A DNA stretch of 64,000 nucleotides from Musa acuminata AAA Group. Lineage: Eukaryota; Streptophyta; Magnoliopsida; Zingiberales; Musaceae. The translations under genes and the position numbers were made by a program. The notes under the pieces are model-generated. The model ran no database searches, had not been told where the DNA came from, and was given only the letters and a program-made list of their open reading frames with translations. Of this stretch, positions 54,335 through 64,000 are shown one piece after another; the first letter of the stretch is position 1, and each line of letters begins with the position of its first letter. Location: contig NC_088354.1 of the NCBI RefSeq assembly GCF_036884655.1, positions 17,486,001-17,550,000 on the forward strand. Direction: 5' to 3'.

Positions 54335-57300
54335 TTAGGGACAATTTAGCATGCCTAATTCCCTTCGGATGAATTCAAATTGGTCTTCATTCAAAGCTTT
54401 TGTAAATATATCTGCTAATTGATGCTTTGTGTCAATGAATTCTAGAACAACATCATTGTTAAGAACATGATTGCGTATGAAATGATGCCTAACGTCGATG
54501 TGCTTAGTTCTAGAGTGCTGAATTGGATTTTTAGTAAGGCATATGACACTAGTATTATCGCATTTTATGGGAATATTTTCAAGGTGAATTCCATAGTCTT
54601 CTAATGTATTTTTCATCCAAATTACTTGTGCACAACATGCACTTGCAGCAATGTATTCGGCTTCCGCCGTAGATAGTGCAACTGAATTTTGTTTCTTGGA
54701 AGTCCAAGAAACAAGTGCATGTCCTAAAAATTGGCATGTTCCGGATGTACTTTTTCTATCTATCCTGCATCCGCCAAAATCGGCATCTGCATAAGCTATT
54801 AGATCGAATTTTTCAGATTTTGGATACCACAATCCTAAATTTGGAGTTCCTTTAAGATACCTAAATATTCTTTTAACACTCTTAAGATGAGATAATTTAG
54901 GATTAGATTGAAACCTAGCGCAAAGTCCTACACTAAACATAATATCCGGTCTAGTCGCAGTGAGGTAGAGTAGACTACCTATCATTCCCCTATATGTTTT
55001 TTGATCGAAACTTTCACCATTTTCATCCATATCTAACTTAGTCGCAGTACTCATAGGGGTGTTTATTGCTTTTGAATTATCCATGTTAAATCGTTTTAAC
55101 AATTCTAATGTATATTTAGATTGGTTAAGAAATATACCATCACTAAGTTGTTTGATTTGTAATCCCAAAAAGAAAGTTAATTCACCCATTAAACTCATTT
55201 CAAATTCAAGACTCATACATTTGGCAAATGATTCACATAGTGATTCATCCGAAGAGCCAAACACAATATCGTCAACATAAATTTGCACAATAAGAAAATT
55301 ATTTTCAAAATGTTTAATAAACAATGTAGTATCAACCTTGCCTTTGGTAAAATTATTTAAAATAAGAAAGGAACTAAGCCTTTCATACCAAGCTCTAGGA
55401 GCTTGTTTTAAGCCATAGAGAGCTTTAGTCAATTTGAATACATGATTAGGAAGAAGAGAATTTTCAAATCCGGGAGGTTGTTCGACAAATACTTCTTCGG
55501 AAATAAAACCATTCAAGAAAGCACTTTTAACATCCATTTGAAATAGTTTAAAATTATTACTACTAGCATAGGCAAGGAGCATCCTTATGGCTTCTAATCG
55601 AGCCACGGGAGCGAAGGTTTCTTCGTAATCGATACCTTCTTCTTGGTTGAAACTTTTGGCCACTAATCTAGCCTTGTTTCTAACCACGATACCATTTTCG
55701 TCTTGCTTGTTTCTAAAGACCCACTTAGTACCTATGACTAAGTGGTCACTTGGTCTAGGAACAAGCTTCCATACCTCATTCCTCTCAAATTGGTTCAATT
55801 CTTCTTGCATTGCAATGACCCAAAAATCATCTTTTAAGGCTTCGTCAATGCATTTAGGTTCAATTTGAGAAAGGAAAGCAGCGTTAGCACAGAAATTTTT
55901 GAAAGAAGAACGAGTTTGAACCCCTTTTGATGTATCTCCTATAATTTGCTCTTTTGGATGAGCATCTACATACTTCCATTCTTTTGGTAAAGAAATTTCG
56001 GAAGAAGATGCATTCAAATGGCTATTTTGAGGAGAGGGTTCATTCAAATTCAAATTATCAAAACCAAGATCATCATCAAAATCATTTTTCTTTAAATCGG
56101 AAATTTCATTAAAAACTACATGAATAGACTCTTCAATTACTAAAGTTCTTTTATTAAAAACCCGAAAAGCTTTAGAAACGGAAGAGTAACCAAGAAAGAT
56201 GCCTTCATCGGATTTAGCATCAAATTTTCCTAAAGCATCCCTTTCATTTAAAATAAAGCATTTACAACCAAAAACTTTAAAATAGGAGATGTTTGGTTTT
56301 TTGTTATTCCATAATTCATAGGGAGTTTTGGATAAGGATGGTCTTATTAGGACTCTATTCATGATGTAGCAAGCCGTATTTACGGCTTCGGCCCAAAAGT
56401 ACTTAGGTAAACTATGTTCATTCAACATAGTTCTTGCCATTTCTTGTAGGTTTCTATTTTTCCTTTCAACTACTCCATTTTGTTGAGGATTTCTTGGAGT
56501 TGAGAAGTTGTGATTGTACCCATTACTTTCGCAAAAATTTTGAAAGTCACGGTTTTAGAATTCACCACCGTGATCACTCCGAATTGATGAAATCATGAAG
56601 CCTTTTTCGTTTTGAGTGAGTTTACAAAATTTAGAGAAACACTTGAAGCAATCACTTTTGTGAGCTAAGAAATAGGTCCAAGTGTATCTAGAGTAGTCAT
56701 CCACAATCACAAAAGCATATTTGCTTCCACCTAGACTTATTGTATCAATTGGTCCGAATAAGTCCAAATGGATCAATTGTAATGGTCTAGTAGTGCTGAT
56801 TTGATTTTTTGGTTTGAAGCTTGTTTTTATTTGTTTGCCTAGTTGACATGCATCGCATACTTTGTCCTTAATAAACTTTATATTTGGAATTCCTCGTACA
56901 AATTCTTGAGATGAGATCTTAGATATTGTTTTCATGCTTGCATGGCCTAATCTCCTATGCCAAAGCCAAGCATCATCATTTACGGCGGAGAAGCACATTT
57001 CATTACTTAGTTCATCAAGATTGATGGTATAGACATTATTTTATTTTAAAGCAATCATAGTCATGTTATGATTTGGTTTTTCAATAATGCACATATTTGA
57101 TTCAAATCTAACGATATAACATTTATCGCATAGTTGACTAATACTCAAGAGATTATGTTTCAATCCATCAACTAGTAAGACATCATCAATGGAAAAATTA
57201 AATTTGTTACCAATAGTTCCCTTGCCAATGATTTTGCCCTTGTTGTTGTCTCCGAAGGTAACGTACCCTTCTTCTTTGCTAGTGAGCATAGAGAAATGAG

Positions 57301-57373
57301 ATGGATCTCCAGTCATATGTCTTGAGCATCCACTATCGAGATACCATCTCTTGCTCCTAGCTTGTGGGTTTGT
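54335..57373 (-). pseudogene. Sirevirus A pol (protease, integrase, RT, RNase H), two internal stops
   Basis: One minus-strand frame continuous with gag after a TAG at 57374-57376. Protease: WYLDSGCSRHMTGDPSHF. Integrase zinc region: WLWHRRLGHASMKTISK and CDACQLGKQI. Integrase core from about 56800, with HLDLFGP and [41 protein letters not shown] and the intact YVDD box (about 55280). RNase [18 protein letters not shown] and [13 protein letters not shown], ending in the usual ADIFTKAL tail with GMLNCP. TAA stops at 57041-57043 and 56555-56557 interrupt it. From 56440 to 54335 it is open for 701 codons and has intact motifs. Both stops also occur in copy B. Confidence 0.9.
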
Positions 57374-58939
57374 CTACAAAAGAGGATGATTTTTAGGTAC
57401 CCATTTGATTTTGGGTGCCTCAAAAATTGACCCACTAACTTTGTTATTTATGATTGAATTCTTTATAGTTCCTTTAGGAACCCATATTAATTTTTGTGAA
57501 CTAATTTTCCTAAATGGGCATTTGTAGGCAATATATCCGGATTTGCAACAAAAGTTGCATTTCATATAAGAGGAAACATATAATGTAGGTCCTTTTATGA
57601 AAGTGGTAGGATTTTGATGTAATCCTTTTACAAATCCAATTCCATTTCTATTTGCGATGTGACCCTTGTGTGCAAGGATCATATCTAATCCTTTGCTACC
57701 AACCTTAAACTTATTTAAGGTTTCCTTAAGAAGCAAATTTTCATTTTTTATTGCTTCTAAGTGCTCACACTTAGAGCATGGAGGAGTTTGAAGACTATCA
57801 AACTTATCTTGTAGCAAAGCATGCTCTTTCTTTACGATACTTAACTTCTTGCTAACAGTTCTACATTCATCAAATAATTCATGAAAAGCGATAGATAGTT
57901 CTTCAAAAGATAAATCTTCATTAAATAAATCACATACCTCTTCTCCTAACGCCATTAGCGCGTAATGAGCAACTTGCTCGGTGTTGGACTCCTCTTCTTC
58001 GGATGCGCTTGAATCATCCCACGTTGCTTTGAATGCCTTCTTTTTTGATGTTCTCTTTTTGGCTTGAGGACAATCGTTCTTATAGTGTCCCGGTTTTTTG
58101 CATTCATAGCAAATCACTTGGTCCTTCTTTTGTTCAAATTTATTTTTTGTATTATTTTTAAATCTGTTATTTCTTAAATATTTTTTAAATTTTTGAGTCA
58201 AAAGTGCAATGTCATTGTCACTGTCCTCATCACTTGATGTTCCTTTCAAGTGGTCTTCTTGTGATTTGAGTGCCATATCCTTCCTGTTCTTTGGAAGGGG
58301 GTTCTCGAGCTCGTCATGAGCTTGACATGTCATTTCGTAGGTCATTAGAGACCCAATGAGTTCTTCAAGAGGGAATGCTTTAAGGTCTTTGGCCTCTTGA
58401 ATGGCCGTAACTTTTGGATCCCAACTTTTAGGGAGGGATCTTAAGATTTTAGTTACTAGTTCAAAGTTAGTAAAATCTTTACCAAGAGCTTTGAGTCCAT
58501 TGATGACATCCGTAAACCGGGTGTACATGTCTCCGATGGACTCACTTGGTTTCATTCGGAAAAGTTCGTAAGAGTGCACAAGGATGTTGATTTTGGACTC
58601 TTTCACTCGGCTAGTGCCTTCATGAGTGACCTCAAGAGTTCTCCAAATATCAAAAGTCGAATCACACATTGAAACACGATTAAATTCGTTTTTGTCTAGT
58701 GCACAAAACAAGGCATTCATAGCCTTTGCATTTAAAGCAAAAACCTTCTTCTCCGATTCATCCCATTCGCTCATCGGAAGAGAAGATTTTTGAAATCCAT
58801 TCTCGACAATAGACCAAAGCTCAAAGTCCATAGAAATGAGGAAGATTCTCATGCGAGTCTTCCAATATGTGTAATCCGACCCATTAAACAAAGGTGGTCG
58901 TGTAATAGAATGGCCCTCTTGCATGCCAGAGTAAGCCAT
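57374..58939 (-). CDS. Sirevirus A gag, 521 aa, ends at TAG before protease
   Basis: Starts MAYSGMQEGHSITRPPLFNG. A UBN2-type gag region (about 10-200), the CCHC knuckle CYECKKPGHYKNDC and a second Cys cluster near the C-terminus (KCNFCCKSGYIAYKCPF). A Glu/Leu-rich helical part lies between the two zinc sites. It packages element RNA into virus-like particles. The frame is intact and ends LL-TAG just before the protease start, in the same frame. That TAG may be a readthrough site or a mutation; see findings. Confidence 0.88.
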   Translation of the reverse strand: MAYSGMQEGHSITRPPLFNGSDYTYWKTRMRIFLISMDFELWSIVENGFQKSSLPMSEWDESEKKVFALNAKAMNALFCALDKNEFNRVSMCDSTFDIWRTLEVTHEGTSRVKESKINILVHSYELFRMKPSESIGDMYTRFTDVINGLKALGKDFTNFELVTKILRSLPKSWDPKVTAIQEAKDLKAFPLEELIGSLMTYEMTCQAHDELENPLPKNRKDMALKSQEDHLKGTSSDEDSDNDIALLTQKFKKYLRNNRFKNNTKNKFEQKKDQVICYECKKPGHYKNDCPQAKKRTSKKKAFKATWDDSSASEEEESNTEQVAHYALMALGEEVCDLFNEDLSFEELSIAFHELFDECRTVSKKLSIVKKEHALLQDKFDSLQTPPCSKCEHLEAIKNENLLLKETLNKFKVGSKGLDMILAHKGHIANRNGIGFVKGLHQNPTTFIKGPTLYVSSYMKCNFCCKSGYIAYKCPFRKISSQKLIWVPKGTIKNSIINNKVSGSIFEAPKIKWVPKNHPLL

Positions 58940-58977
58940 CTCTCTTGGGTATTAAACCAAATATGAGAGATAACCTT

Positions 58978-58989
58978 GCTCTGATACCA
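58978..58989 (-). promoter_or_regulatory. Primer-binding site of Sirevirus A
   Basis: The minus strand reads TGGTATCAGAGC just after the 5' LTR, matching the initiator Met-tRNA 3' end. Confidence 0.88.
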
Positions 58990-58991
58990 CT

Positions 58992-60215
58992 TGTTAGGAT
59001 CGGAGCGGCACTAAGAGGGGGGGGTGAATTAGTGCAGCGGATTAAAACTTCGATTTTAATAAAATCTTTCGTACGTTAAGAATGAAACTTGAGAAATTTA
59101 ATTTGAAGGCGTATTCTTAAAGTTGCGCAGCAAGAGTAATAAGGAACTAAAGCAGTAAGAAGATTTGCAGTAATGTAAATGACAATAATAAAAAGCAAAC
59201 CAGAGATTACGCCGATTTTTAGAGTGGTTCGGTCAAATGACCTACTCCACTTGCGAGGCCCCTCTTCGATGAGGCTCCCACCTTCCACTAGCAAGTCTCT
59301 TGAAATGGAAGGGTAAACACCCCTCTTACAACCTTTTACAAGCAGCTCAACCTCTTACAAATTTTCAATAAGAAAGAAGGAGGAGAACTCTCTAGCAAAT
59401 TGAAAACAAGACTTGCTAAGACTTTCTAAGACTTTTCTCTCAATCAAAATGCTTCTCAAAAGTTGTAACCTCAGTTGAGATTTGAGGGGTATTTATAGGC
59501 CTCAAGAGGATTCAAATTTTGGGCTTCAAAATTTGAATTCTCTTAGGGTTCCCGGTGCTGGAGGTGCCACCGCCCAGCCAGGCGGTGCCACCGCCCAGCG
59601 CTCGGGTGCTGGATGGTGCAACCGCCCAGCCAAGGAGGTGTCACCGCCCAGCACTCGGGTGCTGGGCGGTTTCACCGCCCAGCCAGGCGGTGCCACCGCC
59701 TGGCTCTCCGATTCATTGGTTTGGCTTAATTTTAGCCCAAACCAAATCTGACTTTGGGCCCAGTTGGCCCCTAACTAGGATATAGGATTATCTCTTAATC
59801 CTAATCCTAATTACAAGTGAACTACATAACACAAAAACATCCTAAGCAAATTTTCAACCGCGAACGTCGAGTCTTGTTCCGGCGAGCTTTCCGACGAATT
59901 CCTTCCGACGGACTCCCTGTAAGCTCCCAATCTTTGTGATGACTTTAACGAGTAGCCGAACCTTCTCGGTGATCTCCGCGAGCCTCCGACGATTTCTTCG
60001 GCGAACTTCCGACACGTTCCCGATTTCTTCTCGGTTGGTTCCGGCAGCATCTCCGATGATTCTTCGGTCTCTTAAACGTCCATCGAGCTCGACTCCGGTA
60101 TCCTTGCTTTATGTTTTCTGGTTATCGTAGTTAATCCTGCACACTTAACTCAATAATATGGATTAGATCAATTAACCCACCAATTGATTATATCATCAAA
60201 ATCCGAGATTCAACA
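58992..60215 (-). repeat. Sirevirus A 5' LTR (promoter LTR)
   Basis: 1224 bp, the same length as the 3' LTR. TATA box at 59489-59498 (minus CTATAAATAC), ACCGCC array at 59568-59704. It drives minus-strand transcription through gag-pol. Confidence 0.93.
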
Positions 60216-61095
60216 AAAAGTGCATATCTTATTTATTTTTCTACGAAATCTGCATGTTATTTATTTCTGCTGCATCTTTATTTTCATAAATATCGCTTTC
60301 AAATCCCTTGCGTGGCATACTTGATGTCAACCGCCTTACTGGTCTAAATTATACGGATTGGCTTCGCAACTTGAGAATTGTTATTACGACGGAGAAAATC
60401 GTGTACGTCCTTGATATAGTGATGCTTACGCTCGAGGAAGGGGCAAGTGAGGATGAGATCTCTCGCTATGTTTAGTATATAGACGACTCCACTATTTCTC
60501 AATGTTACATGTTATGTAGGTTCCATGACTGCTAAGTTATAGAGGCAACATGAAAAGATGGATGCTAGATCCATTCTCATATATGTCCGCAAACTGTTTG
60601 AGGAACAGGGAAGGACTTAGCGATATGAGATATCTAAGAGCCTCTTCCATGCTAGGATGATTGAGGGGATACTGGTTTAGAACCATGTCTTAAAGATGAT
60701 TGAGTGGATAGAGAAACTCACAAGTCTAGGAATGGTCCTAGAGGATAGCTTGTGTGTGGATCTTGTGCTTCAGTTCCTACCAGATTTCTTTTCACAATTC
60801 ATAATTCATAATGACTCTCCCTAAGCTCCTCAATATGTTGAGGGAGGCAGAAAGCACTATCAAGAAAGAGAAGTCATTTCTCTATACTAGTGAGACTAGA
60901 AAGAAAAGGAAGGCAGAAAAGTTTCTTAAGAGAGTATAAGAATGAAGTGGAGAACCAGATTGAAAATAGTATTAAGACTTTTCGATCAGATCAGGGGGGT
61001 AAATACTTGAGTACATAGTTCACCCAGTTCCTCAAGGACCTTGTGATTCTATCCTAATGGACATATCTGTATACACCTCAGCTCAATGGTGTATC
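60216..61095 (+). pseudogene. Element D1 gag start and integrase piece, decayed
   Basis: After the A insertion the plus strand reads DVNRLTGLNYTDWLRNLRIV (about 60327 on), a copia gag start. Stops follow, then [17 protein letters not shown]. It then jumps to integrase-like FRSDQGGKYLS and YTPQLNGVSEE (about 60985-61100). Stops and a large deletion between gag and integrase make it non-functional. Confidence 0.7.
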
Positions 61096-62111
61096 GGAAG
61101 AGGCTCTTGGATATCTCATATCACCGAGTCCTTCCCTGTTCCTCAAACAGTTTGCGGACATATAAGAGAATGGATCTGACATATATCTTTTCATGTTGTC
61201 TTTGTAACTCAGGAGCCATGAACCCCAACATGTAACACTGAGTAAGAGTGGAGTCATCTATGTACTTCATGTAGCGAGCGATCTCATCCTCACTTACCCC
61301 TTCCTCGAGCATAGGCATCACTGTATCTAAGGATGTACACTATTTTCTCTACCGTGAGAACAATTCTCAAGTTACGATGCTAATATGTATAATTCAGACT
61401 AGTGAGGCGGTTGAAATCAAGTATGCCACGTAAGGGATTTGAAAGCGAAATTTTTTGAAAATAAAGATGCAGTAGAAATTAATAACATGTAGATTTTGTA
61501 GAAAAATAAACAAATAAGATATGGACTTCTATCTTAATCTACTCCCACTATTTTCTCATAAAACACATAACTCCCTCTAGTGTGTGAATTGGAGACCCCC
61601 GACGGATCTCTAGTGGGGATCAGGATCCAATTGGCGTCTTAACATAATCTCGAAGGACTTGACTAATCACGCTAAGCTCGTAAAGGTAGGCAACTCTTGT
61701 CGATCACAACTCCTTGTGACTCTTGTCCTGTTCAACCTCTGAACCACCATGGTCTCGAGGGACTCGACCAGCCATGATGTTTCATTAAGTCAATACCATC
61801 GTTACAAGATAAGTCTCATTCGATGGTATACCCTTGAGTGACTCGACCAAGCATACCATATCCTCGGGTCACCGGTGACATCTCTCTATCATAGGCAAGA
61901 TAGCGAATCACGATATAGGTGAGCCTCGAAGGACTAGACCAACTCAACCTACGTCGAGAATCGGTCCGTACCTATAACGATGGAAGGCCACGTGGGTCAA
62001 TCTAATTGTCTCACGTTTACCGACTTAATATTATCGAGAGAGGAGATTTTGATTTGGTCTCCTAATATAACATGTCACTCACATGCATATTTAATATATA
62101 TCTACATCGCA

Positions 62112-62176
<65 letters not shown>

Positions 62177-63376
62177 AGTAGGTGTATAAGCAATCATATA
62201 TCACATGAGCAATCATACCAGATGATCATGGACCATAGCCTAATGTGATCATGCCCGAGCCAATAGGCATAATCACTCAAATCAAGATCTATGTGTGTAG
62301 TGGCGCATCTCCACGCCCTATTATCGTTCATCTCGTCCTCATCGGTTTCGTCGGCATCTCGACGCATCTCTATGCATCGCGAACGTTCGTCTCAGCCTCG
62401 TGGGTCCCGCTATCGCTTCCACGCTCCTGTTGCACCTCCTCATGTGATTACAACTTAATCATAGGCACGCAGGCCCAATAATAAATAAAAATAAAATTAG
62501 AGGCTCGTAGGCCCTAATAATAATAATAATAATTACATGAACACACACATCACACAGTCAATGATCATCCGTCCATCTCATACATCAAATGTAAATATCA
62601 TTATGTAAGACTACTAGATAATAATAACAGTTAATTAAATCTTTTAATGAACTAATATTTTTTCTGAAATTAAGGGCATGTAAGAAATTTTCTAGGGGTA
62701 TTTTGATAATTTAGATAGAAAGGATAGAATTCGAAATTTCTAAAATTCTAAGGGCAAAACTATCTTTTGCCCAGAAAACCCTAAACGTCTTTCCTTGCTG
62801 TTGCGTTGCAATGGCCGCTGCGACCCCGCCGACAGCGACCACTGCGAGGGGCGTGGGCGCAGCCTTTGCCCGCGAGTTGCTTTGCCCCCGCGGGCGGGCG
62901 CCCTTGCGAGCAATGCCACCCCTACGAGTGGTTCTGCTCGTGGGTGCAACGCCCGTAAGCGACGCTGCAACCACCCGTAGACGACGCTATCCCCATGGGT
63001 GGGCGCCCCTGCACGCAGTTATGCTCACCGACACAGCGCCCGCAGGTGTCGCTATGGGTGCCGCCCGCACTTGCGGGCTGGCCACTCGCGGGCACCGCTG
63101 CTTGCACTGCAGGCATGCATAGCGTAGGTAGCCTACTTGTGGATAGGTGCAGCTGCTGCATACGGGCAGCCTACCTGCGGGGAGGCCGACGACCACCGTA
63201 GATGGCCAAGACTGCAAGCAGCTTTTGGCTATTCTAGGAGCGCAACAAGGGCAACAACAGTTGCTACCCTTTCTCGCCTTTTGTGTCAATAATTTTGACG
63301 ATAAAATTCTTCCTGAAACATAACACACGCAGTTCAAAACCAATCTTTCGTACAAACAACCTGGCTTTGATATGAC
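61096..63376 (-). mobile_element. Element D2: inverted copy of family D, gag start and leader
   Basis: The reverse complement of D1. The gag start lies at about 61100-61420 (minus: EEGVSEDEIARYMKYIDDST, ELQRQHEKIYVRSILLYVRK), the leader with a TA run at 62117-62174, and a GC-rich block at about 62810-63180. The degenerate primer-site region is at about 63360-63376. It is joined to D1 gag/integrase at about 61096 through a shared GGAAGAGG. Confidence 0.7.
62117..62174. repeat. (TA)n microsatellite in the D2 leader
   Basis: About 58 bp of TA; the inverted-arm counterpart of 50127-50295. Confidence 0.92.
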
Positions 63377-63662
63377 TGTAAGAAAATCTAGGGGCAACAT
63401 CATATGAGTAGTGGAATAATAGAAAACAAAATTCCTAATTTCCCAAAAATGTGTTCGTCGTTATGTGAAGATTAGTGCAAAAAACTCGCAAAACTAAAAC
63501 CCACGCGTAAGATAGTTGTGTTACAGATCGTATATCCTAGAATCTTTACAGATCTATAGGAGAGGATGAAGGAGGTCAAGCATCCTCCTCTCTAGTGGTG
63601 ATCAACATAGTAGGGTTGTGACAATGCTTCTCGAATCACTGTCCAAATCTCCACACCTACTA
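63377..63662 (-). repeat. Element D2 LTR, inner ~285 bp
   Basis: TGTAAGAAAATCTAGGGGCA on the plus strand is the reverse complement of the D1 LTR end. It matches back to the CTCC-rich part (D1 about 48810) and is then cut by Sirevirus C LTR sequence. Confidence 0.7.
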
Positions 63663-63832
63663 TCTAGCCCGACGTCCAATCTTCTGACATGTTAACTCCG
63701 GCCCAATGTCTGATTCCCCCTGCTTTAATCAATTTGCCTCTCCTTGATCGAAGCTAGTCCTGCGTCACTCAAAACGTAGATTAGATCACAAACTCATCAA
63801 TTGATTTCATCATCAAAATTCGAGATTCAACA
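63663..63832 (-). repeat. Sirevirus C 5' LTR, outer end
   Basis: Matches 31944-32105 (CGACGTCCAATCTTCTGACATG ... TCATCATCAAAATTCGAGATT) and ends CAACA at 63832. This piece shows that the D complex lies inside the C LTR. Confidence 0.72.
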
Positions 63833-64000
63833 CACAATCGATGAGTCGAGTGAATTGTTATGGAGATAATAATTTATTGAGCCAAAAGGAGTTCTGATAG
63901 GTATGACTCACGGCCAAGATGATATTGGGCCTAAAGAGTCACACACATATGGTAGGTGTTGCGATGAGTAGAGATTCGGATATAAGATATTCACCGGAGC
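63833..64000 (+). repeat. Element D3: LTR fragment of family D, continues beyond window
   Basis: Matches D1 LTR positions about 48378-48545 in direct orientation (TCGATGAGTCGAGTGAATT..., TCACACACATATGGTAGG). It is the outermost host layer of the nest seen here. Confidence 0.7.

Larger units (their letters stand above)
50884..60215 (-). mobile_element. Sirevirus A: young, complete Ty1/copia (SIRE/Maximus type) with an extra 3' ORF
   Basis: 9332 bp, bracketed by AAAAG (50879-50883 and 60216-60220), with 1224-bp LTRs differing at about 14 sites. On the minus strand the order is 5' LTR 58992-60215, primer site, gag, protease, integrase, RT, RNase H, a GC-rich array, extra ORF, purine tracts, 3' LTR 50884-52107. 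It sits in the leader/gag region of element D1, which resumes at 60216. gag-pol lies in one frame with three in-frame stops; RT/RNase H and the extra ORF are intact. Confidence 0.95.

Overview
The window is nuclear DNA from a flowering plant. It holds intron-rich genes with GT-AG splice sites, long AT-rich introns, large TA microsatellites and heavily nested LTR retrotransposons. Abundant Sirevirus-type Ty1/copia elements and monocot-like protein sequences suggest a monocot, possibly of the banana/ginger group. That placement is an impression, not a proven assignment.

Left third (1-25 kb): three host genes. (1) The 3' half of a plant ATG2 autophagy gene, plus strand, nine exons visible, stop at 8775; its 5' end lies outside the window. 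(2) A complete seven-exon ALKBH1-type 2-oxoglutarate/Fe(II) dioxygenase gene (13117-19918, plus). It starts about 75 bp downstream of a roughly 700-bp TA/TATATACA simple-repeat array. (3) A convergent, intronless 149-codon gene (20175-20624, minus) that looks like the C-terminal part of an IDD14/15/16 (SGR5-type) transcription factor without its zinc fingers.

Middle (24.87-30.23 kb): a complete but dead Tnt1-like Ty1/copia element, called F here. It has 604-bp LTRs, a TCGCG target-site duplication (TSD), four premature in-frame stops and an 83-bp tandem duplication at its 3' end.

Right half (31-64 kb): a nested pile of retroelements. An LTR piece of family D (D3, window end) hosts Sirevirus C (minus strand, about 31.0-63.8 kb in pieces). 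C's gag is split by Sirevirus B (34683-46444, TSD CATCA). B's 3' LTR is split by a non-autonomous LARD-like element E (35710-40265). C's 5' LTR is split by a head-to-head pair of family-D copia elements (D1 plus, D2 minus; 47474-63662). D1 is in turn split by Sirevirus A (50884-60215, TSD AAAAG). A is young: its 1224-bp LTRs differ at only about 14 sites.

The most unusual points are these. A carries an intact 364-aa extra ORF in the env position. A and the older copy B share three in-frame stop codons at the same polyprotein positions, so the lineage was probably mobilised in trans. A GC-rich ACCGCC array lies just upstream of the TATA box in LTRs of all three Sirevirus copies, and a second array lies upstream of A's extra ORF. 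The IDD-like gene may encode a microProtein-type regulator.

All reading was by eye. Exon borders come from splice signals and remembered protein-family conservation, and family names have not been checked against any database.
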